The notes: generated by a model not told the origin, from the sequence alone. A stretch of 18,393 nt of DNA from Solirubrobacteraceae bacterium (GCA_017882405.1 JADGPO010000181.1:1-18393); one strand, 5' to 3'; shown: positions 1-7,083, counted from the first letter of the stretch. Translations and numbers: made by a program.

Positions 1-1089
1 CAGGACTCAGACCCGCGGGAGTTCATGGAGAACCTCAAGGTCGACCTGTTCGGGGACGAGGTGTTCGTGTTCACCCCCAAGGGGGAGGTCAAGTCGCTGG
101 CCTCCGGAGCGACGCCGCTGGACTTCGCCTACGAGATCCACACCGACGTGGGGCACCGCTGCGTGGGCGCCAAGGTCAACGGCAGGATCGTCCCGCTGTC
201 CTATCAGCTGCGTTCGGGGGACATCGTCGAGGTGCTCACCTCCAAGCGCGAGCGGGGGCCGTCACGCGACTGGCTGGCGCTCGTCAAGACCACCCGGGCG
301 CGCAACAAGATCAAGGCGTGGTTCAAGGCCGAGTCGCGACGCGACACCGAGCACTCGGGACGCGAGCTGCTCCAGGACCACCTGCGCAAACAGGGCCTGC
401 CGGCGCAGAAGCTGGTCGGCTCCCCACTGCTGGCCGACGTGATCCGCGAGATGGGCTTCCAGAAGGGCGACGACTTCTACATCGCGCTGGGCGGCGCCAA
501 GATCTCGCCCAAGGTCGTCGTCAACAAGGTGATGCAGCGCCTCAAGCAGGGCGAGGCCGCCGAGTCCGAGCCCACCGCGGCCGATGACCTGCTCCAGACC
601 AACCGCCGCCGCACCCGGCCGACCACCTCCTCGACCCGCTTCGGCATCTCGGTCGAGGGCATCGACGAGGTGATGCTCCGGCTGGCCAAGTGCTGCCGGC
701 CCGTGCCCGGTGACCCGATCGTCGGCTACATCTCGCTGGGACGCGGGATCACGATCCACCGCGAGGACTGTCCCAACGTGGCCGTGCTCCGCAAGGATCC
801 CGACCGCTTCACGCGCGTCTCGTGGGACGGCGACGCCGATACGGCGTTCCGGGTCGAGATACAGGTCGACGGCTGGGATCGCCATCGCCTGCTGGAGGAC
901 ATGACCCGCACGTTCGCCGAGGTGGGGATCAACATCCTCGACGCGCGTTGCACGGTCAACCACCCGATGGTCAAGAACCGGTTCGTGGTCGAGGTGGGGG
1001 ACACCCGCACCCTGGACCAGGCGATCACCCGCCTGCGCAACATCGACGCAGTGTTCGACGCCTACCGCGTCACCCCCGGCGCGGCCTGA
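1..1089 (+). CDS. relA: RelA/SpoT-family (p)ppGpp synthetase/hydrolase, C-terminal part (5' end cut by window)
   Basis: The frame is open from base 1, and its first residues (QDSDPREFMENLKVDLF) match the stretch that precedes the TGS domain in Rel proteins. The ATG at 25 is therefore internal. A TGS domain follows (VFVFTPKGEV through GDIVEVLTSK, about residues 20-85). Next comes the conserved cysteine region (LAKCCRPVPGDPIVGYIS, then HREDCPN) and a C-terminal ACT domain (about the last 75 residues, with VEIQVDGWDRHRLLEDM). The hydrolase and synthetase domains would lie upstream of the window. By family knowledge the enzyme makes and degrades (p)ppGpp in the cytosol during starvation, and this C-terminal half senses ribosome and tRNA state. 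Its last 28 bases overlap the 3' end of the convergent ATPase gene. Family assignment is secure; whether it is bifunctional cannot be judged here. Confidence 0.95.
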   Translation, partial: QDSDPREFMENLKVDLFGDEVFVFTPKGEVKSLASGATPLDFAYEIHTDVGHRCVGAKVNGRIVPLSYQLRSGDIVEVLTSKRERGPSRDWLALVKTTRARNKIKAWFKAESRRDTEHSGRELLQDHLRKQGLPAQKLVGSPLLADVIREMGFQKGDDFYIALGGAKISPKVVVNKVMQRLKQGEAAESEPTAADDLLQTNRRRTRPTTSSTRFGISVEGIDEVMLRLAKCCRPVPGDPIVGYISLGRGITIHREDCPNVAVLRKDPDRFTRVSWDGDADTAFRVEIQVDGWDRHRLLEDMTRTFAEVGINILDARCTVNHPMVKNRFVVEVGDTRTLDQAITRLRNIDAVFDAYRVTPGAA

Positions 1090-2657
1090 TCGGGCGGAGG
1101 ACGGCGGCCCGGGGAGCCGCGGCCGAGGCGAGGTTGCGCTGACCGCGGCGGCAGGCTGGGCGGCGGCGGGGTGGTGCGCGGCGGGTCGGCACTCGGCTGG
1201 CCCGGCGCCAGGCGGGGCGGGGCGAGGCGTCGCGGGTCGACCGTGAGCCGAGCCACCTGCGCGGTCGGCAGCTTGGTGAACATCACCACCTTGCCGGCCG
1301 TGAGCGTCTTGATCTCGTTGGGGTGCACGACCGGCTGCTCCTCGAGCCGGCGGGTACCCTGGCTCAGCCCCGGCCGGGCGAACAGCCCGCGCATGTTCTC
1401 GGTCTCCACCCATGCCCACTCGGTGCCCGCCAGCTGGGAGATCATCGTCGCCGAGGCGTGCACCTCCTGGCGGTGGGCCAGCGTGACGCCGACGATGCCC
1501 ATCACCTGGTCACGAAAGCCGCGCCCCGCTCGCTCCAGGTCGCTGAGCTCCTGCGTGGCGATGATCGTGCTGACACCCGCCTCGCGCCCGCGGGCGAGGA
1601 GAGCGAGCACATTGTCGGCCCCGAGCGCCGAGAACTCGTCGATGGCGACCGTGGCCGGCAGCGTACCGCCACTCAGCTTGCCGGAGGCCTGCAGCCGGTA
1701 GCCGGCGGCGCTCGTCAGCCCCTGGATGGCCAGCGCTCCGAGCTGGGCGGCGAGCGTGCCGTATACGCTCGAGTTGAGGCTGACCAGCAGGACATCGCCG
1801 CCCTTCAGCCCCTCCTGCAGATCGAACGCCGGGCCGGGACCGGCGGCCAGGTACGGGGCGGCGGTCGATTCGCTGAGGACGGCCAGCCGCGTTCCCAGCC
1901 CGCGTGCCGCGCTCTCCTGGTCGCGCGTCAGGCCGCCCAGGTAGTCGCTGACGCGCTCGGCGAGCGCCGGCGACACGTGACGCAGGTGTGCCGCCAGCCG
2001 CCGGGGCTCCATCGCTCTAACCACCTCGTCGAGCTGGGCCGGGCGGTCCGGATGGGCGGCGTGCAGGACCGAGAACACCGTCTGCAGGTAGCGCTCGGCG
2101 GCCCGCTGGTAATGGGGCTCGGAGAAGCGCTCGGTGGAGATGAGCATGTCCTTGAGCGCCGTGGCGTTGCCGTGGGCCAGCGGGTTCCAGTGGCTCGGAC
2201 CGTCCGGCGTCCACACGCGCAGCCCCCGCCCGGCGGCGGCAGCCGCCCGTCCGAGCTCGCGCGCGAACGCCGGCGAGCCCTTCATGTCAAGCGCGACCAC
2301 CGGCCGTCCCTGGGCGATGTGATCGGTCAGGACCGTCAGCATCGTCGTCGACTTGCCCGAGCCGCTGGCCCCGACGATCAGCGCGTGCGCCGCCAGTTGC
2401 TCGTCGGACAGCGTCACCGAGCGCCCCGCGCGATCGCGGCCGAGGGCGACGCTCGCTCCCGGCGTGGCCCGGCGCGCGTTGGCGGACCGGCGGATCCTCC
2501 CATGGCGGCGCACGGCCAGGCCGATCCGGCCGGCGACGAGCCCCGCGGCGACGCTCGCGGCGATCGGGAACGGGATCGTCAGCAGCCCGAGAAAGAGCGC
2601 CAGCCCGAGGTAATCGCGCCAGCGCCTGGCCGGACCGTGACGCGGCCGGGGCCTCAC
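1062..2657 (-). CDS. TraG/TraD/VirD4-like type IV coupling ATPase
   Basis: The N-terminus (about residues 16-50) is hydrophobic and probably forms one or two membrane helices. A P-loop follows at about 96-104 (GASGSGKST), and a Walker B-like strand VAIDEF lies at about 337-342. ATQELSDLERAG resembles the post-Walker B region of conjugative coupling ATPases. The last 55 or so residues are a proline/arginine-rich tail that looks disordered. GTG at 2657 is chosen because residues encoded further upstream in this frame are the shadow of the preceding gene, while the sequence from 2657 runs straight into the membrane segment. No strong ribosome site is visible there. The preceding relaxation-like gene ends 34 bases upstream, so the two probably form one transcript. 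Family members pump DNA or protein substrates to a type IV secretion channel, but no channel genes are seen here. An HerA/FtsK-like role is an alternative. Confidence 0.8.
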   Translation of the reverse strand: MRPRPRHGPARRWRDYLGLALFLGLLTIPFPIAASVAAGLVAGRIGLAVRRHGRIRRSANARRATPGASVALGRDRAGRSVTLSDEQLAAHALIVGASGSGKSTTMLTVLTDHIAQGRPVVALDMKGSPAFARELGRAAAAAGRGLRVWTPDGPSHWNPLAHGNATALKDMLISTERFSEPHYQRAAERYLQTVFSVLHAAHPDRPAQLDEVVRAMEPRRLAAHLRHVSPALAERVSDYLGGLTRDQESAARGLGTRLAVLSESTAAPYLAAGPGPAFDLQEGLKGGDVLLVSLNSSVYGTLAAQLGALAIQGLTSAAGYRLQASGKLSGGTLPATVAIDEFSALGADNVLALLARGREAGVSTIIATQELSDLERAGRGFRDQVMGIVGVTLAHRQEVHASATMISQLAGTEWAWVETENMRGLFARPGLSQGTRRLEEQPVVHPNEIKTLTAGKVVMFTKLPTAQVARLTVDPRRLAPPRLAPGQPSADPPRTTPPPPSLPPRSAQPRLGRGSPGRRPPPDQAAPGVTR

Positions 2658-2691
2658 CAGCGCGCGGCCGGACCCTGACCAGGCCGTGGCC

Positions 2692-3453
2692 TCATCGCGC
2701 CGTCTCCATCGCCGCCGGCGGGCGCCGGGCGGCGCGGGCCGTCTCGCCGGCGGCCCGCTGGGCATCGTGGCCGAGCCCCACCTGCTCCACGCGCACCCGG
2801 TCGCTGATCCCCACTCGGCGCACCGACTCCTGGAGGGCGCGCCGGCGGGAGGGATGGTCGACAAGGTACACGACGGCATCGATCCGGGGGTCGGCCGAAT
2901 AGGCGGCGAGGATCTGCTCGCGGCGCCGCGGCTCCTTGGTGCTCAGCTCAAGCTCGAAGGCGACCCGGTGACCGGTGGCGGTCGTCACCACGAGGTCGGG
3001 ATAGTGCAGCCGCTGCCGTCCGTCGCGGCCCACGCTGCCGAGACGCACCCCGTGCGTCTCGGCTCGCTCGTCGCCCCGGCGGTCCTCGGACCGCATCCGC
3101 CGTTCGGACACGATCTCGCTGAGCGGGCCGAAGACGCCCCGCTCGGCGGCCACTGCGAGCCAGGCCAGGCCCGCGTCATGGCGGTAGGTCGACAAATCGA
3201 CCGTGCGCGGTCGCGGAAGGTCTGAACGGATCGCTCGGAGCGCCGCCGTCGTCACCTGGTAGAGCGGCGGCTCCTCGCGCAACGGCTGGGCGTCGACGAG
3301 ATAGCCGGCCGCGCGGAGCGCGCGCATCCGGGTGCTCGCCGCGTCGCGGCTGATGGCGAGCAGGCGCGCCAGGTGGTCGGCCAGCACGAACCGATGCTCG
3401 GCGGCGAAGGCCAGCATCCGCTGGTCTCGCTCGGTGATCTGGACTCGTCCCAC
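2692..3453 (-). CDS. Replication-relaxation family protein (winged-helix plus nuclease-like domain)
   Basis: The start region VQITERDQRMLAFAAEHRFV and the helix-turn-helix-like stretch LARLLAISRDAASTRMRAL match Replic_Relax proteins, the family named after a plasmid replication-relaxation factor. About residues 5-80 form the winged-helix part. The C-terminal half holds HYPDLVV followed by AFELELSTK, which resembles a PD-(D/E)xK nuclease core; that likeness is inferred by eye. GTG 3453 is preferred because family similarity begins right there. GTG 3486 and ATG 3546 in the same frame are alternatives, and none has a good ribosome site. In other genomes such genes often sit next to TraG-like ATPases, as here, in plasmid or integrative elements. 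Activity on DNA is likely, but the exact role is unknown. Confidence 0.75.
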   Translation of the reverse strand: MGRVQITERDQRMLAFAAEHRFVLADHLARLLAISRDAASTRMRALRAAGYLVDAQPLREEPPLYQVTTAALRAIRSDLPRPRTVDLSTYRHDAGLAWLAVAAERGVFGPLSEIVSERRMRSEDRRGDERAETHGVRLGSVGRDGRQRLHYPDLVVTTATGHRVAFELELSTKEPRRREQILAAYSADPRIDAVVYLVDHPSRRRALQESVRRVGISDRVRVEQVGLGHDAQRAAGETARAARRPPAAMETAR

Positions 3454-3490
3454 CCCGGCAATAGGCCGCGGCGGGCGGAGGTTCACCCCC
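3436..3490. repeat. 55-bp repeat, copy 1, spanning the relaxation-gene start
   Basis: This segment matches 4679-4733 at about 46 of 55 positions, ungapped and in the same orientation. Read on the minus strand both begin GGGGGTGAA, share GCCCGCCGCGGCCT in the middle and end TCCAGATC. Copy 1 includes the first codons of the relaxation-like gene. Copy 2 has a TGA in place of a CGA codon and does not continue into that gene. Confidence 0.7.
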
Positions 3491-3571
3491 CTCGACGATC
3501 GGCTCGTGCTGCCGTGCGCGCGGCATCCCGCGTCGCCCAGCGGCACGGCCGACGCGTCATCCGACTGGCGC

Positions 3572-4501
3572 CTAGCCGGTGTTGACGGCCTGGAAGTCGC
3601 TGCCCTTGAGCCGCTGGAGCTCGTGGAGCGCGACCTCGTTCCAGCGTTGGCTGGGGGCGCCGGAGACGAACCAGGCGGGACCGTTGTCGGCCAGGATCAT
3701 GCCGTAGCGCTTGAGCGCGACGGCGATGACGCGGGCCTGATCGGGCAGGTGCGAGACGTTGAGCGACGGTCGGAGCCTGACCCGCAGACCCATCGGCGGG
3801 GCGTTGGGCAGGCTGCAGTGCTCGGAGTAGTGGCGCGCGGGGTAGACGTAGCGGGGTGCGGTGCAGGGCGCGGAGAAGCGCAGCGCATGGTTGATCGCGC
3901 CCGCCCTTACCTCGCTGTAGCGCGCCAGGCCGGGGAGGATCGGCAGGCCGGCGGCGTCGGCCGAGGTCCAGCCGGTGGGGCGCAGACGGTCCGAGCGCAT
4001 GTTGAAGATCGCTCCCGAGCCGGCCGTCCATCCCTCGCCGTGGGACAGCGGATGGGCGTCGTAGAGCTCGTAGTCGGTGCACGTGGCGGGGTCGATCGCG
4101 ATCACGTGACGGTCGCCGGTGGCGTTGGGCCCGCCTTCGATCGGCATGTTGGGCGGCAGCGGGTACGGCCCGCGGTCGGACTGCGCGGCATAGGCGAACT
4201 TGGCCCGCACGCGCGGTGCCGAACCAGACACGACCGCGAACGGGATCCCCTGGGGGGCGCCGGCATACCTGGGGCCGAAGCCCGGGTGCACGGTGTTGTC
4301 GAGGCCGATGGCGGCGACGGTGTTCGCCGAGTCGGGCGCCACCGGCAGCTGGTCGACCCGCTGGTTCCAGGGGCTGTCGGCGGGGAACACCGGGCAGCCG
4401 CCCACCGTGGGGATGGCCGGCTGGGGCTCCGGGCCCGCGTGCGCGAGGGCGGGCACGAGCAGGGAGAGAGGGGCGAGAATCGCCAGAAGTCGTCTGAGCA
4501 T
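3572..4501 (-). CDS. Secreted conserved protein of unknown function, paralogue A
   Basis: The protein has 309 residues. Its signal peptide is clear: MLRRLLAILAPLSLLVPALA followed by HAG, with cleavage likely near residue 22. The mature part begins close to a conserved cysteine in CPVFPADSPWNQRVDQLPVA. It continues with SDRGPYPLPPNMPIEGG, DRHVIAID, CTDYELYDAHP, GWTAGSGAIF, GWTSADAAGLPILPG, PPMGLRVRLR and YGMILADNGPAWFVSGAP. I recognise this pattern as a widespread bacterial secreted family without an assigned function. Several cysteines suggest disulfides outside the membrane. ATG 4501 is chosen because it starts directly at the signal peptide; an ATG at 4561 would add a poor leader. The neighbour at 4726-5709 is a close paralogue, and the two probably arose by local duplication. 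No catalytic motif was identified, so no enzymatic role is proposed. Confidence 0.8.
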   Translation of the reverse strand: MLRRLLAILAPLSLLVPALAHAGPEPQPAIPTVGGCPVFPADSPWNQRVDQLPVAPDSANTVAAIGLDNTVHPGFGPRYAGAPQGIPFAVVSGSAPRVRAKFAYAAQSDRGPYPLPPNMPIEGGPNATGDRHVIAIDPATCTDYELYDAHPLSHGEGWTAGSGAIFNMRSDRLRPTGWTSADAAGLPILPGLARYSEVRAGAINHALRFSAPCTAPRYVYPARHYSEHCSLPNAPPMGLRVRLRPSLNVSHLPDQARVIAVALKRYGMILADNGPAWFVSGAPSQRWNEVALHELQRLKGSDFQAVNTG

Positions 4502-4642
4502 GGGCGGGAGCGGGGCAGGCTGACCAGCGGGAACGACCAGAGGGTTCCCACCAACCCCCACACCAGAAACATGACGATGCTTTTGCGCCGGAGATAGGGG
4601 GCTTTTAGATCTGAATCCCGTGCGGGCCCCGCGGGCGCCGCG

Positions 4643-4681
4643 TCAGGCGACGGGGAGCATGCCGCCCGTCAGCACGGCGAT
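4643..4681 (-). pseudogene. Relic of a lipid-kinase 3' end at a duplication joint
   Basis: This 39-base segment matches the last 39 bases of the diacylglycerol-kinase-family gene (5836-5874) at about 31 positions, stop codon included. Read on the minus strand it encodes IAVLTGGMLPVA-stop, against FSVLPGGMLVIA-stop in the intact gene. No further kinase sequence lies upstream of it. Instead it abuts copy 2 of the 55-bp repeat, sharing a few bases with it. It is best read as the novel joint of a tandem duplication. It is far too short to be functional. Confidence 0.6.
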
Positions 4682-4733
4682 CTGGATTCATCCCACCTGG
4701 GCGAGAGGCCGCGGCGGGCGAGGATTCACCCCC
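4679..4733. repeat. 55-bp repeat, copy 2, downstream of secreted paralogue B
   Basis: This is the partner of 3436-3490, at about 84% identity by eye. It contains the stop codon of paralogue B (4726-4728). It ends exactly where the lipid-kinase relic begins, with GAT/ATC shared at the boundary, consistent with microhomology at a recombination joint. Confidence 0.7.
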
Positions 4734-5709
4734 CGGGGTGGGGTAACGACTTCGTGTCGACGACCTGGAAGTCGCGGCCGGTGAGACGGCCGAGCTCGTG
4801 GAGCGCGGCATCGTCCCAGCGCGCGTTGGGAGCGCCGGAGATGTACCACGGCGAGCCGTTGTCGGCCAGGATCATGCCGTAGTGCTGGAGCGCCCGAGCG
4901 ACAATGCGAGCCTGGCGGGGCAGATGAGAGATGTTCACCGATCCCTTGAGGCGGACCCGCAGGCCCATCGGCGGGTCGCCCGGATGGCTGCAGGTGGCCG
5001 CCTGGTGGCGCGCCGGATAGACGTAGCGGGCGGTGGTGCACGGCGCGGTGAAGCGCAGCGCGTGGTTGATCGCGCCCGCCCTTACCTCGCTGTAGCGCGC
5101 CAGACCGGGGAGAATCGGCAGGCCGGCGGCGTCGGCCGAGGTCCAGCCGGCGGGGCGCAGACGGTCCGAGCGCAGATGGAAGATCGCGCCCGACCCCGCG
5201 GTCCACCGCGCTCCCCCGTCCACCGGATGGGCGTCGTAGAGCTCGTAGTCGGTGCACGTCGAGCGGTCGACGACGATGACGTGACGGTCGGCGGTCGACG
5301 CGTTCCCACCCTCGATCGGCACGTGGCGCGGCAGTGGGTAGGGCCCCCGGTCAGACTCGCTGGCGGAGGAGGTGAACCGCACCGGGACCCTGGGGGTGCT
5401 CCCGGAGACCACGGCATAGGGAATCCCGTTGGGCGCCCCGTTGTACACCGTGCCGAAGTCCGGGTGCACGAGGTCGCTGAGCCCGATGCGGGCGATCGTC
5501 TGCGCCGAGCTGCCGGCCACCGGCAGCCGGTCGACGCGCTGGTTCCACGGGTTGTCGGCCGGGAGCACCGGGCACCCGGCCAGCGTGGGCGTCCGGGTGC
5601 CGGAGCCCGCACCCGTAGTAGCGGGCGTCCGCGGGTCAGACCCCGCACCGGCGACGGTGGGCGCGGTCAGCAACACACCGACAGACAGGAGGAGAAGGCG
5701 ATGAAGCAT
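4726..5709 (-). CDS. Secreted conserved protein of unknown function, paralogue B
   Basis: The protein has 327 residues. The signal peptide is MLHRLLLLSVGVLLTAPTVA followed by GAG. A low-complexity linker with two similar blocks (GSDPRTPATTG, GSGTRTPTLAG) precedes the conserved core from CPVLPADNPWNQRVDRLPVA. The core is roughly two-thirds identical by eye to paralogue A and contains all the same blocks: SDRGPYPLP, VPIEGG, DRHVIVVD, CTDYELYDAHP, WTAGSGAIF, LPILPGLARYSEV and YGMILADNGSPWYISGAP. A run of more than 30 residues around that LPILPG block is identical in both. The C-terminus is eight residues longer than in A because the reading frame runs into the 55-bp repeat. ATG 5709 starts directly at the signal peptide. 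Function is unknown, and the protein is probably exported. Confidence 0.8.
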   Translation of the reverse strand: MLHRLLLLSVGVLLTAPTVAGAGSDPRTPATTGAGSGTRTPTLAGCPVLPADNPWNQRVDRLPVAGSSAQTIARIGLSDLVHPDFGTVYNGAPNGIPYAVVSGSTPRVPVRFTSSASESDRGPYPLPRHVPIEGGNASTADRHVIVVDRSTCTDYELYDAHPVDGGARWTAGSGAIFHLRSDRLRPAGWTSADAAGLPILPGLARYSEVRAGAINHALRFTAPCTTARYVYPARHQAATCSHPGDPPMGLRVRLKGSVNISHLPRQARIVARALQHYGMILADNGSPWYISGAPNARWDDAALHELGRLTGRDFQVVDTKSLPHPGG

Positions 5710-5759
5710 CGGGCGGCCAGCCTAGTGGCTCACGGGGCCGATTCGGTGCGGCTTGGGGC

Positions 5760-5804
5760 GATTGGGTGAAATTGGGGCTCCCGGCGGCCGAGCTTCACCC
5801 AATC
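5760..5804. repeat. Perfect 11-bp inverted repeat upstream of paralogue B
   Basis: The arms GATTGGGTGAA (5760-5770) and TTCACCCAATC (5794-5804) are perfectly complementary across a 23-base GC-rich interval. They lie between the lipid kinase stop and the paralogue B start. The site could be an operator or a transcript hairpin. No U-tract follows on either strand, so it is not a standard intrinsic terminator. Confidence 0.55.
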
Positions 5805-5809
5805 CTTGA

Positions 5810-5827
5810 GGGGCCTCGGCGGGCCCC
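5810..5827 (-). terminator. Possible GC hairpin after the lipid kinase gene
   Basis: GGGGCC (5810-5815) pairs with GGCCCC (5822-5827) across a six-base loop, 9 bases beyond the kinase stop codon on the minus strand. There is no T-run, so it could stall polymerase or protect an mRNA end rather than act as a classic terminator. Confidence 0.3.
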
Positions 5828-5835
5828 CGTCCGGA

Positions 5836-6849
5836 TCAGGCGATGACGAGCATGCCGCCGGGCAGGACGGAGAAATCAGCCTCCCGCACGTCGCCGATGT
5901 AGTCGCCGTCGACCTGCAGGGGCAGGAGGCGCTCGTCGGCGGAGCGCACCCGCAGCGATTCGACGTCGCGAAAGCCGTGCACGCGGCGGTGCTTCACCAG
6001 GCGGGCGCGCTTGGAGAGCGCGCGCCAGGTGATCGTGGGGATGTCGATCGGGCTGGCCCGCTGCAGCACCAGCCCGGCGAGGTCGGCGCTGTCGAGCGTC
6101 GCACCCTCGCCCATGTGGACCGGGCGGTTGCCGAAGTACGTATAGGGCTCGGCGTTCTGGACGATCGCGGTCACGCCGGGGACGGTCTCGCCGTCGAGCT
6201 CGGCCTCCAGCCGTGGCGGGTGCACCACGTAATGGCGGTGAACCGTGTGCGTCGCCGTCCAGGCGTAGTAGTACTCGCCGACGCGCGCCTTGAGTCGCGG
6301 GTGGGCGTCGACGCGCTTGACCACCGAGGCGTCGAGGCCGACTCCCGCCGAGAACAGGAAGTAGCGCTCGTTGACCTTGCCCACGTCAACGTGCCGCGGG
6401 TGCCAGTAGTGGGCCAGGCCGAGGAGGTGCTCGGTGGCGTCGACCACGTCGGTGGGGATCCCCAGCATCCGGCAGTACACGTTGGTGCGTCCACCCGGCA
6501 GGCAGCACAGCGGTGTGTCGGAGCCGACCAGGCCGTTGGCCGCCTCGTTGACCGTTCCGTCGCCGCCGAAGGCGACGACCACGTCGTAACCCTCCTGGGC
6601 GGCCTCGCGGCACAGCACGGTCGCGTGGCCGCGAGCCTCGGTGTCGACCGCGTGGACCTCGTAGCGGCCCCGCAGCGCGTACACGACCAGGTTCTTGAGC
6701 CGGTCGGACACCGTGGTGGCGTAGGGGTTGACGATCACCAGCATGCGGCGGCTGGGCGTCGAGTCGTCCTCGAGGCCCAGCAGCGTCTCCAGCCGCGTGA
6801 GCGCATCGGTCGTGGCAGAGGTCGTCAACGCATGCTCAACACCGCTCAT
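5836..6849 (-). CDS. Diacylglycerol kinase family lipid kinase
   Basis: The protein has 337 residues, somewhat longer than the usual DgkB/YegS length of about 300; the extra lies before MLVIVNPYA at about residue 36. The nucleotide-binding signature GGDGTVNE lies at about 95-102. The second family motif LPGGRTNVYCRMLG follows at about 117-130, in the place of the usual PGGTxNDxAR. FSAGVGLDASVV and the C-terminal sandwich ending LPLQVDGDYIGD and VLPGGMLVIA also fit the family. Such enzymes phosphorylate diacylglycerol or related lipids with ATP at the inner membrane face; the exact lipid cannot be told. ATG 6849 is used, though a start near residue 36 is possible. It is divergent from the riboswitch-controlled operon, and its last 39 bases recur as a relic at 4643-4681. 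Confidence 0.88.
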   Translation of the reverse strand: MSGVEHALTTSATTDALTRLETLLGLEDDSTPSRRMLVIVNPYATTVSDRLKNLVVYALRGRYEVHAVDTEARGHATVLCREAAQEGYDVVVAFGGDGTVNEAANGLVGSDTPLCCLPGGRTNVYCRMLGIPTDVVDATEHLLGLAHYWHPRHVDVGKVNERYFLFSAGVGLDASVVKRVDAHPRLKARVGEYYYAWTATHTVHRHYVVHPPRLEAELDGETVPGVTAIVQNAEPYTYFGNRPVHMGEGATLDSADLAGLVLQRASPIDIPTITWRALSKRARLVKHRRVHGFRDVESLRVRSADERLLPLQVDGDYIGDVREADFSVLPGGMLVIA

Positions 6850-6906
6850 CGACCCGCGTTACGTCCGCGGCACGGAAGGCGCGCCGATCGCCTGTATATA
6901 CTGGCG

Positions 6907-6912
6907 TATATA
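6907..6912 (+). promoter_or_regulatory. Probable -10 element for the SAM riboswitch transcript
   Basis: TATATA lies 6 bases before the first paired base of the riboswitch (6919), so transcription would begin at the P1 helix. A second TATATA lies at 6895-6900. No convincing -35 box is visible. These are among the few AT-rich spots in this otherwise GC-rich intergenic stretch. Confidence 0.45.
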
Positions 6913-6918
6913 GCAGTA

Positions 6919-7026
6919 CGCATCCAGAGGGGTGGAGGGATATGGCCCTACGAAACCCCGGCAACCTCCCGCAAGGGAACGGTGCCAATTCCATTCAGGC
7001 TCCAACTACAAAGCCTGGGAGATGTG
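6919..7026 (+). promoter_or_regulatory. SAM-I (S-box) riboswitch aptamer
   Basis: The conserved S-box core is plain: AGAGGGGTGGAGGGA near 6926-6940, then CGAAACCCCGGCAACC, then GGTGCCAATTCC. P1 closes as CGCATC (6919-6924) with GATGTG (7021-7026), six pairs with one G-U. Spacing between core blocks fits the four-way junction. By established knowledge this RNA binds S-adenosylmethionine and usually turns expression off when SAM is plentiful. It lies 57 bases upstream of the threonine-synthase-family gene on the same strand. Confidence 0.92.
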
Positions 7027-7045
7027 GCAGGGCGGTTTCTACGGA

Positions 7046-7071
7046 CCTCCGACCACAGACCCCGGCGGAGG
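7046..7071 (+). promoter_or_regulatory. Shine-Dalgarno-sequestering hairpin (riboswitch expression platform)
   Basis: CCTCCG (7046-7051) can pair with CGGAGG (7066-7071), which contains the GGAGG ribosome site (7067-7071) of the gene starting at 7084. GGAG at 7018-7021, at the edge of the aptamer P1/P4 region, could pair with CTCC (7047-7050) instead and free the ribosome site. This suggests translational off-control by SAM. The 12-base spacer to the ATG is unusually AT-rich. The structure is inferred from base pairing only. Confidence 0.6.
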
Positions 7072-7083
7072 ATTTATTTAAAG

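Noticed and set aside
1323..2678. 451-codon + strand frame opposite the coupling ATPase
   Set aside because: The opposite strand carries Walker motifs and a membrane segment. This frame has no domain and is a GC-rich shadow.
2658..2879. N-terminal extension of the coupling ATPase to ATG 2879
   Set aside because: It would overlap the relaxation gene by almost 190 bases and reads as Arg/Pro/Ser-rich shadow sequence.
3332..4597. 421-codon + strand frame opposite secreted paralogue A and the relaxation gene
   Set aside because: The minus-strand proteins have signal peptide and family motifs. This frame is Gly/Arg/Val-rich shadow sequence.
5806..7083. Long open frame on the + strand running into the threonine-synthase-family gene
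   Set aside because: It is antisense to the lipid kinase and then crosses the SAM riboswitch. The real start at 7084 has its own ribosome site and begins with the family's zinc-ribbon segment.
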